Below, in pieces: positions 1-11,060 of a stretch of DNA of 34,967 bases. This DNA is from Comamonadaceae bacterium (GTDB lineage: Bacteria; Pseudomonadota; Gammaproteobacteria; Burkholderiales; Burkholderiaceae_C). The notes under the pieces are model-generated. The model saw only the letters and a program-made list of their open reading frames with translations, had not been told where the DNA came from and ran no database searches. The stretch spans positions 1 to 34,967 of the forward strand of contig JAIXOM010000034.1 of assembly GCA_027486755.1 (NCBI GenBank), written 5' to 3'. A program made the translations under genes and the position numbers. Within the stretch, counting starts at the first letter, position 1, and each line of letters begins with the position of its first letter.

Positions 1-1
1 C

Positions 2-3220
<3,219 letters not shown>

Positions 3221-3251
3221 AGCAGCGCTGCTGACTGAGGGTCTGCACCAG

Positions 3252-3281
3252 CCCCGCGTCGCAAGACGCGGGGTTTTTTTT
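3252..3281 (+). terminator. Rho-independent terminator of rpoC
   Basis: A perfect 9-bp GC-rich stem (CCCCGCGTC / GACGCGGGG) closes a GCAA tetraloop and is followed by eight T residues. It lies 30 bp after the rpoC stop and ends the rpoBC transcript. Confidence 0.95.
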
Positions 3282-3325
3282 CGGCTGCCGGCTGGCGCCT
3301 GATCTGTGCGGCTGGGCTAAAGTCG

Positions 3326-3925
3326 ATGTCTATGCCCGATATGAGTACTCAAGATCTGCTGCTGATCGTGCTGGCCGCCGTGCTGGTTTTCTGGGCAGTG
3401 GGCGCCCACAACCGGCTGGTGCGGCTGAGCAATGCGGTGGCTGACGCCTACCCGCCGCTCGACGCGCTGCTGCGCGAGCGTGCCCGCTTATTTGAACAGT
3501 GGCTGGACTTGGCCGAGCGGCTGCCCGCCGAGCAGCGTGCGCCGCTGGCTCAGGCGCTCCAGGCTCAACGATCGGCGCTGGAGGCCTTGCGCCAGCGGCC
3601 TTCATCGGCCCGCGCCTTGAGCCGACTCATTGAGGCCCGCGCCCAGTGCGAGCATGAGCGCGCCGCGCTGTCCCTGAAGATCGGCAACTCGGTGCAAGCC
3701 GATCCGCTCTGGCATCCGTGGAGGCTGGCGCTGCAGCAGCTCGATGAGCAGGCTGCGGCCCCGTCCCAGGCCTATCGCAGCGCTGCCGAGCAATTTAACG
3801 AAGCGGCGGCCGAGTTTCCGGCTTTGTTGGTCGCCCATCTGGTCGGGCTCAAACCCCTGCCTGAACTCGCTTGGCCGCAACCTGAGCGAGCACCGGCGTC
3901 CTCGGCGCAGGATCGGTCGGGCTAG
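3326..3925 (+). CDS. LemA-like membrane-anchored protein
   Basis: A 199-residue protein with one N-terminal hydrophobic segment (about residues 10-27, DLLLIVLAAVLVFWAVG) and a mainly helical soluble part. The segment after the membrane helix (NRLVRLSNAVADAYPPLDALLRERARL) resembles the first helix of LemA proteins. The C-terminal FPALLVAHLVGLKPLPEL matches the LemA family ending 'FPaNlvAglfGfkplpyF'. LemA proteins are membrane-anchored helical bundles of unclear function. No strong Shine-Dalgarno is visible before the ATG at 3326; ATGs at codons 3 and 6 are alternatives. The gene stands alone after the rpoC terminator, so it should have its own promoter. The family call is from pattern memory; the degenerate middle keeps confidence moderate. 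Confidence 0.7.
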   Translation: MSMPDMSTQDLLLIVLAAVLVFWAVGAHNRLVRLSNAVADAYPPLDALLRERARLFEQWLDLAERLPAEQRAPLAQALQAQRSALEALRQRPSSARALSRLIEARAQCEHERAALSLKIGNSVQADPLWHPWRLALQQLDEQAAAPSQAYRSAAEQFNEAAAEFPALLVAHLVGLKPLPELAWPQPERAPASSAQDRSG

Positions 3926-3948
3926 AAAAAAGGTCCACCCTGTTAGGG

Positions 3949-3977
3949 TTTATCTGGCTCCGAGCTGCGGATATAGT
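3949..3977 (+). promoter_or_regulatory. Candidate promoter for the sulfide dehydrogenase-like operon
   Basis: TATAGT at 3972-3977 matches five of six bases of the sigma70 -10 box. A weak TTTATC sits 17 bp upstream. It lies about 100 bp before the cytochrome gene in a 150-bp gap. The -35 match is poor, so this is only a candidate. Confidence 0.25.
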
Positions 3978-4075
3978 GGGGTCACCGCTCGGGCCAAACC
4001 GTTCTGGCGCTCTGTCTGGCAGGAGAGCGCTTGCATAGCCCCATGGTTTGAGCTGCAACCCAAGGAGACCCCTTC

Positions 4076-4399
4076 ATGACTTCTGTCCAATGGCCATCTG
4101 CGCTGGCTGTTCTCACCGGCTTGCTGGCCGGCAGCGCTTTCGCACAATCCACCTCCCCCCAGGACGCCCTCTATGTCCGCAGCTTGGCCGCCACTTGCGC
4201 CAACTGTCATGGCACCGCCGGTCAGGCCGCAGCCGGCTCGGCCAATGCCAGCCTGGCCGGGCGCACCGACATCGCGACCCAGATGTTGGCCTTCAAGAGC
4301 GGCGCCCGTCCCGCCACCGTGATGCACCAGTTGGCCAAAGGCTATAGCGATGCGCAGATCGAAGTCATCTCTGCGTATTTCGCAGCCCTGAAAAAATAA
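4076..4399 (+). CDS. Monoheme cytochrome c, probable electron acceptor subunit of sulfide dehydrogenase
   Basis: A 107-residue periplasmic c-type cytochrome. The first 23 residues form a Sec signal peptide (hydrophobic run ending GSAFA-QS). One heme-binding motif, CANCH, is encoded around 4198-4212, and a Met in the C-terminal half (ATQMLAFKSG or TVMHQLAKG) could supply the sixth ligand. A clear AAGGAG lies 8 bp before the ATG. The next gene, 10 bp downstream, encodes a flavocytochrome c sulfide dehydrogenase-like FAD subunit, so this is most likely its heme partner (FccA/SoxE type). It carries only one heme, unlike the diheme subunit of Allochromatium. It would take electrons from the flavin subunit and pass them to the respiratory chain. 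The partner assignment is inferred from operon context. Confidence 0.88.
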   Translation: MTSVQWPSALAVLTGLLAGSAFAQSTSPQDALYVRSLAATCANCHGTAGQAAAGSANASLAGRTDIATQMLAFKSGARPATVMHQLAKGYSDAQIEVISAYFAALKK

Positions 4400-4409
4400 G
4401 GAAAGCGCC

Positions 4410-5699
4410 ATGAGCTCCAAGCAACTATCGCGTCGCCATATTCTGCAAAGCGCAGCCGCCATGGGCCTGCTGGGCCTGTCTGGCTGTGCCACCACTTCCA
4501 TCCCCCAGCGCGCCAAGGTGGTGGTGGTCGGTGGCGGCTACGGCGGCGCTACCGCCGCCAAATACGTACGTTGGCTGTCCGACTACAAGATTGATGTGGT
4601 GTTGATCGAGCCGCAGGAGGCCTTTGTCTCCTGCCCCATCTCCAACCTGGTGATTTCTGGCGTCAAGCAGATGGCGGACATCACTACGCCTTATTCGGCG
4701 CTGGCCAGCCGCCACGGCGTGACGGTGGTGCGCGACATGGCCAAGGCCATAGACACGCGGGCCAAGACGGTCACTTTGGCCGGCGGCGCCAGCATAGGCT
4801 ACGACAAGCTCATCGTCTCGCCCGGCATTGATTTTCAGTTCGACAGCATCGAAGGCCTGCGCCAGGCCAGCGAGTCTGGCCAGATTTTGCAGGCCTGGAA
4901 GGCCGGTGCCGAGACCATGGGGCTGCGCCGTCAACTCGAAGCTATGCCCGACGGCGGCGTATTCGCCATCACCATCCCCGAGGCGCCCTATCGCTGCCCC
5001 CCTGGCCCCTACGAGCGTGCCAGCGTTGTTGCAGCCTATTTCAAGGCGCAAAAGCCGCGCAGCAAAGTTCTGATTCTGGACGCCAACCAGGACGTCCTTT
5101 CTAAAGGTCCTCTGTTCAAGCGTGTCTGGAACGAGCAGTACAAGGGCATTTTGGAATACCGCCCGCAGCACAAGGCCACCGCGGTTGACGCCAAGGCCGG
5201 TGTGATCAAGTTCGAGGTCCAGGACGACGTCAAGGCCCAGGTGCTCAACGTGCTGCCTTCTATGCGAGCAGGTGCGATCGCGGTACAGACGGGGCTCAAC
5301 AACCAGGGCAGCAACCGTTGGTGCGGCGTCAACTACCTCAACTTCGAGTCGACCGCAGCCAAGGACGTGCATGTCTTGGGTGACTCCATACAAATCGCAC
5401 CGGCCATGCCCAAGAGCGGGCACATGGCCAACAGCCACGGCAAGGTGGCTGCGGCAGCGATCGTGGCTGAGCTTGCAGGCTGGCCGATCAACCCGGCCCC
5501 CATGCTGACCAACACCTGCTACAGCTTCATCGACCCCAAGATGGCCATCCATGTGGCCAGCGTCCATGAATACGTGGCGGCCGAGAAGACCTTCAAGACG
5601 GTGGCCGGCTCTGGCGGCGTCAGCACCGGCCCGACCGAGCTGGAAGGCGTGTACGCCATGAGCTGGGCCAGCAATATTTGGGCTGATACCCTGGCCTGA
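4410..5699 (+). CDS. Flavocytochrome c sulfide dehydrogenase, FAD subunit (FccB/SoxF-like)
   Basis: A 429-residue FAD-dependent oxidoreductase of the sulfide dehydrogenase/SQR superfamily, expected to oxidise sulfide to sulfur in the periplasm. The N terminus has a twin-arginine motif (SRRHIL, residues 7-12), a hydrophobic stretch, and LSGC at 23-26, which fits a lipobox. The Rossmann FAD motif VVVVGGGYGGATAA follows, and a second FAD segment KDVHVLGDS lies near residue 315. Two cysteines sit where the family has its redox-active disulfide: YRCPPGPYER and NRWCGVN. Between them is the C-terminal half typical of the family, ending with an FCSD-type domain. The SD AAGGA overlaps the stop of the cytochrome gene, indicating co-translation. 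The odd feature is the lipobox after a Tat motif: family members normally have a cleavable, non-lipid Tat signal. Confidence 0.87.
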   Translation: MSSKQLSRRHILQSAAAMGLLGLSGCATTSIPQRAKVVVVGGGYGGATAAKYVRWLSDYKIDVVLIEPQEAFVSCPISNLVISGVKQMADITTPYSALASRHGVTVVRDMAKAIDTRAKTVTLAGGASIGYDKLIVSPGIDFQFDSIEGLRQASESGQILQAWKAGAETMGLRRQLEAMPDGGVFAITIPEAPYRCPPGPYERASVVAAYFKAQKPRSKVLILDANQDVLSKGPLFKRVWNEQYKGILEYRPQHKATAVDAKAGVIKFEVQDDVKAQVLNVLPSMRAGAIAVQTGLNNQGSNRWCGVNYLNFESTAAKDVHVLGDSIQIAPAMPKSGHMANSHGKVAAAAIVAELAGWPINPAPMLTNTCYSFIDPKMAIHVASVHEYVAAEKTFKTVAGSGGVSTGPTELEGVYAMSWASNIWADTLA

Positions 5700-5709
5700 T
5701 GGGAGCCAG

Positions 5710-5738
5710 AGGCCCTGCCGTTTGCTCGGTCGGGGCCT
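5710..5738 (+). terminator. Possible hairpin after the FAD subunit gene
   Basis: An 8-bp stem (AGGCCCTG / CGGGGCCT, one G-T pair) with a 13-base loop lies in the 45-bp gap before rsmB. There is no T run, so termination here is uncertain. Confidence 0.3.
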
Positions 5739-5744
5739 TGCAGC

Positions 5745-7064
5745 ATGTCTGAATCTACGCCCGCGCTGTGGCAGCAGCTGCTGGCCAGCGCCCGGGTGCT
5801 GGCCGGGGTCCGTGCGGGCCGTTCGACCACCACCGAATTCGAAGCGGTAGATGCGGCTTTGCGCGCCGGGGTGCAGGCTCTGTCCTTGCAGGTCCTGCGC
5901 AGCCTGGGTCTGGCCCAGGCCCTGCGTCAGCTGCTGGCACGGCGCCCGCCGCCGCCGGCGGCCGACGCCCTGCTGTGCACCGCCTTGGCTTTGCTGGCCG
6001 CTGATGCGCCTGCCTACGCACCCCATACCCTGGTCAGCCAGGCGGTCGAAGCTGCCAAGCGCGATGCGGCCACGCTCCACCAGGCCTCCTTCATCAACGG
6101 CTGCCTGCGGCGTTTTTTGCGCGAACGCGAGGCCCTGCTGACGCAGGTACAGACCCAGCCCGAGGCCCGCTATAACCACCCAGCTTGGTGGATTGCTCGC
6201 CTGCGCCAAGACCAAGCCGCACACTGGCAGGACGTCCTCGCGGCCGCCCAGCGGCCGGCGCTCATCGTGCTGCGCATCAACCAGCGGCTGTGCAGCCGCA
6301 GCGCATACCTCGGCGAGCTCGAGCGTGCCGGTATCGCGGCCGAGCCTGTGGGGCAGTGCGGCTTGCAATTGGCGCGGTCTATGCCGGTGCAAAACCTGCC
6401 CGGCTATGCCCAGGGCTGGTTCTCGGTGCAGGACGCTGCCGCCCAGCTGGCAGCGCCCTTGTTGCTCTCTGGTCTGCATGCGGCGGGCGAGCGCCTGCGC
6501 GTGCTTGACGCCTGCGCGGCGCCGGGCGGCAAGACAGCCCATATCCTTGAATCGGCCGATGTCGATGTGTTGGCACTGGAGATCGATGCGCAGCGTGCCC
6601 GCCGCATCGAAGCCAATCTGGCGCGCCTGCAACTGCAAGCGCGGGTGCAGGTGGCCGACGCAGCCTTGCCGCAGAGTTGGTGGGACGGACAGCCCTTTGA
6701 TGCGGTCTTGCTCGACGCACCCTGCACCGCCTCGGGCATTGTGGGCCGCCACCCCGACGTGCGCTGGCTGCGCAGACCCGAGGACATCGCAGCCCTGGCC
6801 GCCCAGCAAAGTCGCCTGCTGCAAGCGCTCTGGCCTGTGCTGCGCCCCGGTGGTAGGCTGTTGCTGTGCACCTGTTCGGTGTTTCGGGCCGAGGGCCAGG
6901 ACCAGCTGCAAGCGTTTCTTGCGCACCACAAGGATGCGCAATTGCTGCCCTCGCCAGGCCATTTGCTGCCGGGTGTCGTGCCCGATGGCCCGGCGATGCC
7001 GGACAATCTGGGCCGTGAGCACGATGGTTTCTTTTATGCCCTGCTGCAGCGCCAGGCCCAGTGA
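5745..7064 (+). CDS. rsmB: 16S rRNA (cytosine-967-C5)-methyltransferase
   Basis: A 439-residue RsmB. The N-terminal third is a NusB-like RNA-binding domain, shown by TLVSQAVEAAKRDAATLHQASFINGCLRRFLRE-type helices, read here only in part. The C-terminal part is the SAM-dependent Rossmann methyltransferase. The SAM motif VLDACAAPGGKTAHI is at about 258-272. The motif IV cysteine is in DAPCTASG (C327) and the catalytic motif VI cysteine in LCTCSV (C377), at positions almost identical to the E. coli enzyme. It methylates C967 in helix 31 of 16S rRNA in the cytoplasm. No good Shine-Dalgarno precedes the ATG. The next gene overlaps its 3' end, so rsmB probably heads the rsmB-DUF4390-ntrY unit. Confidence 0.95.
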   Translation: MSESTPALWQQLLASARVLAGVRAGRSTTTEFEAVDAALRAGVQALSLQVLRSLGLAQALRQLLARRPPPPAADALLCTALALLAADAPAYAPHTLVSQAVEAAKRDAATLHQASFINGCLRRFLREREALLTQVQTQPEARYNHPAWWIARLRQDQAAHWQDVLAAAQRPALIVLRINQRLCSRSAYLGELERAGIAAEPVGQCGLQLARSMPVQNLPGYAQGWFSVQDAAAQLAAPLLLSGLHAAGERLRVLDACAAPGGKTAHILESADVDVLALEIDAQRARRIEANLARLQLQARVQVADAALPQSWWDGQPFDAVLLDAPCTASGIVGRHPDVRWLRRPEDIAALAAQQSRLLQALWPVLRPGGRLLLCTCSVFRAEGQDQLQAFLAHHKDAQLLPSPGHLLPGVVPDGPAMPDNLGREHDGFFYALLQRQAQ

Positions 7065-7704
7065 GCCCGGCCCGCTGCGATGGACCTCTAGCGGCTGGGT
7101 ACTGGCCATCTTGCTGCTGTTGAGCCTGCTTTGCGTGCCCTTGGCGCGCGCGGCCGAGGTGTCGCAACTGCGGGCCGAGCGCGCCGATGACGGCATTTAC
7201 CTCAGCGCCAGTTTGAAGCTGGAAATCACACCCGCCGTGGAAGACGCCCTGAGCAAGGGCATCCCCCTGATTTTTGTGGCGGAGGCCGAGATTTACCGCG
7301 AGCGCTGGTATTGGACCGACAAGCGGGTGGCCCAGGCCAGCCGCGTGATGCGGCTGTCTTTTCAGCCCCTGACTCGGCGCTGGCGCCTGAGCCTGGGCGG
7401 ATCTGAAGGCCCGGGGCTGGGCCAGCGAGTCAGTCTGACGCAGCAGTTCGACAGCCTGGCCGATGCCGTCTCGGCCCTGGCGAGCCTGGCACGCTGGCGC
7501 ATTGCCGACGCGGCCGATATCGAGCCTGGCTCCAGCCATCAGCTGGTCTTTCGCTTCCGGCTCGATCCGGGCCAGTTGCCGCGGCCCTTCCAAATCGGCA
7601 TCGTGGGCCAGAAGGACTGGCAAATCCTGATTGAGCAGCGTCAGCCCCTGCGCCTGGCGCCGCGCCGGGCCAGCGATGTGCCGGTCGAGGTCATTCGGCC
7701 GTGA
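7036..7704 (+). CDS. DUF4390 domain exported protein
   Basis: About 222 residues. A hydrophobic signal segment (WVLAILLLLSLLCVPLARA) precedes a mature domain starting AEVSQLRAERADDGIYLSASLKL. This domain, with the later IPLIFVAEAEIYRERWYWTD and a C-terminal FQIGIVGQKDW segment, fits DUF4390, a family found almost only next to NtrY-type kinases in betaproteobacteria. The function is unknown; a periplasmic partner of the kinase is a reasonable guess from position only. The start is uncertain. ATG at 7036 overlaps rsmB by 29 bp, ATG at 7024 is also in frame, and TTG at 7111 would give a shorter signal peptide. None has a strong SD. The stop overlaps the ntrY GTG by four bases (GTGA), implying translational coupling. 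Confidence 0.8.
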   Translation: MPCCSARPSEPGPLRWTSSGWVLAILLLLSLLCVPLARAAEVSQLRAERADDGIYLSASLKLEITPAVEDALSKGIPLIFVAEAEIYRERWYWTDKRVAQASRVMRLSFQPLTRRWRLSLGGSEGPGLGQRVSLTQQFDSLADAVSALASLARWRIADAADIEPGSSHQLVFRFRLDPGQLPRPFQIGIVGQKDWQILIEQRQPLRLAPRRASDVPVEVIRP

Positions 7705-9974
7705 GCAGCAGCGCGCCTTCGGCCCTACCGCGCCTGAGCCGCGCCTGGCGCTGGTCGCTCGGCGTCGGCCTGGGCGTGGTGGCTGCGCTGAGCCTGGTGC
7801 TGCTGTTCATGCTGGCCCAGGCCACTGGCAACCGTGAGCTCTATGAGCGTTACTACAACATTTTGTTCGTGCTCAATGTGGCGGTGGCTGGCTTGTTGCT
7901 GGCCATCATCGCCTGGGCGGTGGTGCGCATGGGCCTGCGCCTTAAGCGGGGCAAATTCGGCAGCCGGCTGCTGGTCAAGCTGGCCGCGATCTTTGCGCTG
8001 GTGGGCTTGTTGCCCGGCTTCATGATCTATGTGGTGTCCTACCAGTTCGTCTCGCGCTCGATTGAAAGCTGGTTCGATGTGCGGGTGGAAAGCGCTTTGG
8101 GGGCGGGCCTGCAACTCGGCCGGGTCACGCTCGATCGCGTGGCTTCCGATTTGGGCAACCGCAGCCGCCTGGCTGCCGCGCAGATCGCGCAGTCTGCCGA
8201 GGGTGGCAGCAGCCTGGCGCTCGAGCGCTTGCGCGAGCAGCTCGGTGCGCGCGACCTGACGCTTTGGAGCGGCTCGGGCCAGTTGCTGGCCAGCGCCAGC
8301 GAGACCCGCGTTTTGCTGCTGGCACAGCCCGAGCGGCCCAGCCCTCAGATGATGCGCACCGCCCGCAGCCAGGGCATGGTCACCCAAATTGACGGCCTGG
8401 ACGATGCGTCGCCGGCCGCCTCCGGCAATGTGCCGCGTGCGCGGGTGCGCGCCGTTGCGGTGCTCAACAGCGCCAATGTGGATCTCGGGGGCGCCACCCG
8501 CTACCTGCAAATTACTGAAGAGCTGCCCGCCGAGCTAGTGGCCAATGCGCTGGCCGTGCAGGAGGCCAACCGCGAATACCAGGAGCGAGCGCTGGCCCGC
8601 GGCGGCCTGCGCCGCATGTACATCGGCACACTCACCCTGACGCTGTTTTTAGCGGTCTTCGGCGCGGTGCTGCTGGCGGTGATTCTGGGCACCCAGTTGG
8701 CCAAGCCGCTGTTGCTGCTGGCCGATGGCGTGCGCCAAGTGGCCCGGGGCGATCTGGGCCCCAAGGCGGTGCTCCAGACCCGCGACGAGCTTGGCGGGCT
8801 GACCCGTTCCTTTGCCGACATGACGCAGCAGTTGCTTGATGCCCGCAACGCGGTGCAGGCCAGCATGAGCCAGGTCGATGCCGCCCGCGCCAGCCTGCAG
8901 ACCATCCTCGACAACCTGACCGCCGGCGTGATGGTGCTCGATGCTCAGGGCCGCATCGTCTCCAGCAACCCCGGCGCCACCCGCATCTTGCGCGCGCCGC
9001 TGGCCGCGCAAACCGGCGTGTTGCTGGCCGAAGTGCCCGGCCTGCAGGCCTTCGGCCAGGGGGTGCAGGCCCAATTTGAGTCCTATCTGCGCGAGCAGGC
9101 TGCCCATGGCCTGGAGCACTGGCAGCAGTCCTTCGAGCTCAACGCCGGTGCCGGCCCCGACAGCACCGTCACTCTGATCGCCCGCGGCGCCCGCATGCCC
9201 GGAACGCAAGACTGTCTGCTGGTGTTCGACGACGTCACCGATGTGGTCTCGGCCCAGCGCGCGCAGGCCTGGGGCGAGGTTGCACAGCGCCTGGCCCATG
9301 AGATCAAGAACCCGCTCACGCCCATTCAGTTGTCGGCCGAGCGGCTGGAGAAAAAACTGGCCAACAAGCTCGAACCGGTGGAGCAACAGGTGCTGATCAA
9401 GTCGGTCAAGACCATCGTAGACCAGGTCGATGCCATGAAGCGCCTGGTCAACGAGTTTCGAGACTTTGGCCGCCTGCCCGCGGCCCAATTGCGGCCGGTC
9501 GATCTCAATGCCTTGGTCAGTGAGGTGATGCAGCTCTATCCCCAGGACGTCGGCGGTGTGCCGATCAGGCTGGAGCTCGAGCCGCAACTGCCCCATGTGC
9601 AAGGCGACGCGCAGCAACTGCGCCAGGTCATTCACAACCTGCTGCAAAACGCGCAGGATGCCCATGAGGGCAAGAGCTTCGAGTCCGGGCAGGGCGCCCC
9701 TGGCGTGTTGCTGCAAACCGAGCACCTGGCCAGCAGCCGACGCGTGCGTCTGCTGGTGCGGGACTCTGGCGCGGGCTTTCCCGAGCACATCCTCAAGCGC
9801 GCCTTCGAGCCCTACGTCACCACCAAAGCCAGGGGTACCGGCCTGGGGCTGGCGGTGGTCAAGAAAATCGCTGACGAGCACCATGCCCGCATCGACATCG
9901 GAAACCGTGTCGTCGAGGGCGCCCTGCAAGGCGCCCAAGTCTCGCTATCATTCCCGGTGCAAGCGCCCGCCTGA
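7701..9974 (+). CDS. ntrY: NtrY-like membrane sensor histidine kinase
   Basis: A 757-residue kinase starting at GTG. Three transmembrane segments lie at about 18-41, 53-76 and 91-115, then an extracytoplasmic region of about 190 residues, and a fourth membrane helix at about 308-333. A HAMP linker follows (QLAKPLLLLADGVRQVARGDLG), then a PAS domain from about 397 (LQTILDNLTAGVMVLDAQGRI). The H-box is RLAHEIKNPLTPIQLSAERL with phospho-acceptor His at about residue 533. The N-box is NLLQNAQDAHEG (near 646), the G1 box RDSGAGFP and the G2 box GTGLGLAVVKKI. NtrY proteins sense nitrogen or redox state and phosphorylate NtrX. It is coupled to the DUF4390 gene upstream and lies 57 bp before the response regulator. 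The signal it senses cannot be read from sequence. Confidence 0.93.
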   Translation: MSSSAPSALPRLSRAWRWSLGVGLGVVAALSLVLLFMLAQATGNRELYERYYNILFVLNVAVAGLLLAIIAWAVVRMGLRLKRGKFGSRLLVKLAAIFALVGLLPGFMIYVVSYQFVSRSIESWFDVRVESALGAGLQLGRVTLDRVASDLGNRSRLAAAQIAQSAEGGSSLALERLREQLGARDLTLWSGSGQLLASASETRVLLLAQPERPSPQMMRTARSQGMVTQIDGLDDASPAASGNVPRARVRAVAVLNSANVDLGGATRYLQITEELPAELVANALAVQEANREYQERALARGGLRRMYIGTLTLTLFLAVFGAVLLAVILGTQLAKPLLLLADGVRQVARGDLGPKAVLQTRDELGGLTRSFADMTQQLLDARNAVQASMSQVDAARASLQTILDNLTAGVMVLDAQGRIVSSNPGATRILRAPLAAQTGVLLAEVPGLQAFGQGVQAQFESYLREQAAHGLEHWQQSFELNAGAGPDSTVTLIARGARMPGTQDCLLVFDDVTDVVSAQRAQAWGEVAQRLAHEIKNPLTPIQLSAERLEKKLANKLEPVEQQVLIKSVKTIVDQVDAMKRLVNEFRDFGRLPAAQLRPVDLNALVSEVMQLYPQDVGGVPIRLELEPQLPHVQGDAQQLRQVIHNLLQNAQDAHEGKSFESGQGAPGVLLQTEHLASSRRVRLLVRDSGAGFPEHILKRAFEPYVTTKARGTGLGLAVVKKIADEHHARIDIGNRVVEGALQGAQVSLSFPVQAPA

Positions 9975-10031
9975 GGCGCTGCGCCCCCGGTTCATTCAAG
10001 CCAATCACGGGTCATCAACGGAAGCAGCTTC

Positions 10032-10700
10032 ATGGCAAACATACTGGTGGTCGATGACGAGCTGGGCATACGCGATCTGCTGTCCGAGATCCTCAATGAC
10101 GAGGGGCATCAGGTCGAGCTCGCTGAAAACGCCGCGCAGGCCCGCGCCGTGCGCCAGCGCCTGCGCCCCGACCTGGTGCTGCTGGACATCTGGATGCCCG
10201 ACACCGACGGCGTCACCCTGCTCAAGGAGTGGTCCAGCAGCGGCCTGCTGACCATGCCGGTCGTCATGATGAGCGGGCATGCCACCATCGACACCGCAGT
10301 CGAGGCCACCCGCATCGGTGCCATGGCTTTCCTCGAAAAGCCCATCACCCTGCAAAAACTGCTGCAGGCGGTCGACCAGGGCCTGAACCGTGGAGCCGCC
10401 AAAAAGCCGCCCCCGTCCGTGATTGCCGGCGTGGTCACTCTGGCCCAGCCGGCCAGCGTCAGCAGCCCCGCCCCTCAGCCGGTGGTCGATGCCGGACCGC
10501 AGGCGCAGCAGACCTTCTCTCTGGAAAAGCCGCTGCGCGAGGCCCGCGATGAATTTGAGAAAGCCTACTTTGAATTCCACCTGTCCCGCGAGGGCGGCTC
10601 CATGACCCGGGTGGCCGAAAAAACCGGTCTCGAGCGCACCCATCTGTACCGCAAGCTCAAGCAACTCGGGGTTGACCTCACCCGCGGCAAGCGCGGCTGA
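10032..10700 (+). CDS. NtrX-like response regulator without AAA+ domain (receiver plus Fis-type HTH)
   Basis: A 222-residue regulator. The receiver domain spans about 1-118, with acidic pair D8/D9, phospho-acceptor D52 in LVLLDIWMP, the switch Ser in VVMMSGHA, and Lys in FLEKPI. After a Pro/Ala-rich linker (about 120-165), the C-terminal part LREARDEFEKAYFEFHLSR leads into a Fis-type helix-turn-helix, MTRVAEKTGLERTHLYRKLKQLG. This tail closely resembles that of NtrX. NtrX is normally about 450 residues with a sigma54-activating AAA+ ATPase between these parts; here that module is absent with the frame intact. The domain plan therefore resembles RegA/PrrA. SD GGAAG precedes the ATG. It is the cognate partner of the NtrY-like kinase just upstream and probably acts through sigma70 promoters or as a repressor, which is inference. 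Confidence 0.9.
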   Translation: MANILVVDDELGIRDLLSEILNDEGHQVELAENAAQARAVRQRLRPDLVLLDIWMPDTDGVTLLKEWSSSGLLTMPVVMMSGHATIDTAVEATRIGAMAFLEKPITLQKLLQAVDQGLNRGAAKKPPPSVIAGVVTLAQPASVSSPAPQPVVDAGPQAQQTFSLEKPLREARDEFEKAYFEFHLSREGGSMTRVAEKTGLERTHLYRKLKQLGVDLTRGKRG

Positions 10701-10737
10701 GACAGCACCTGCCCCCAGGGCCGGTGAGACCCTCTGC

Positions 10738-10743
10738 TATACT
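10738..10743 (+). promoter_or_regulatory. Probable -10 box of the tRNA-Phe promoter
   Basis: TATACT lies 11 bp before the tRNA and is followed by a GC-rich discriminator (TCGCGCCC), as in growth-rate-controlled stable RNA promoters. No convincing -35 element is visible 17 bp upstream. Confidence 0.45.
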
Positions 10744-10753
10744 TCGCGCCCTT

Positions 10754-10829
<76 letters not shown>

Positions 10830-10834
10830 ATTTG

Positions 10835-10868
10835 ACACCGCAGCGTCGTGAGGCTCTGCGGTGTTTTT
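10835..10868 (+). terminator. Terminator of tRNA-Phe
   Basis: A perfect 9-bp stem (ACACCGCAG / CTGCGGTGT) is followed by a run of five T. It begins 6 bases after the CCA end of the tRNA. Confidence 0.85.
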
Positions 10869-10884
10869 ACTGGCGGGGTCTGCT

Positions 10885-11012
10885 GAGCTGCGCGGTCACA
10901 GTCGCCGTATTTGGTAAACACGGCCTTGACATGATCGTCAGTAGCGAATTCGCCAGCATTGGCGTCTTAGATGCCCTCGTGGATGTCACGAACTTGGTCC
11001 GAATCTGACGAG
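10885..11012 (-). pseudogene. Decayed 3' end of an antitoxin-like gene
   Basis: On the minus strand a frame reads QVRDIHEGI-stop-DANAGEFATDDHVKAVFTKYG. This resembles the C-terminal tail of ribbon-helix-helix type II antitoxins ('...GI.DAnAGrfatdeeVkavF.kyG'), with TAA where a residue is expected and another stop (TGA) about 20 codons earlier. No start, DNA-binding part or toxin gene is present, and the frame runs on into the tRNA terminator. The likeness is from memory of such tails and covers only about 30 residues. Nothing else coding is seen between the tRNA and 11061. Confidence 0.35.
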
Positions 11013-11060
11013 CTTGTGTTTCAATTCGCCCTATCCTGATAGCCCCGTTTCTCTCCAGTC

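Noticed and set aside
3937..3949. ACCCT-GTT-AGGGT hairpin after the LemA-like gene
   Set aside because: The 5-bp stem with a 3-base loop and only two or three T after it is too weak to call a terminator.
4425..7196. Minus-strand open frame of 923 codons
   Set aside because: It is antisense to the FAD subunit and rsmB genes, both with clear conserved motifs. Long antisense frames are common in GC-rich DNA; the encoded sequence has no recognisable domain.
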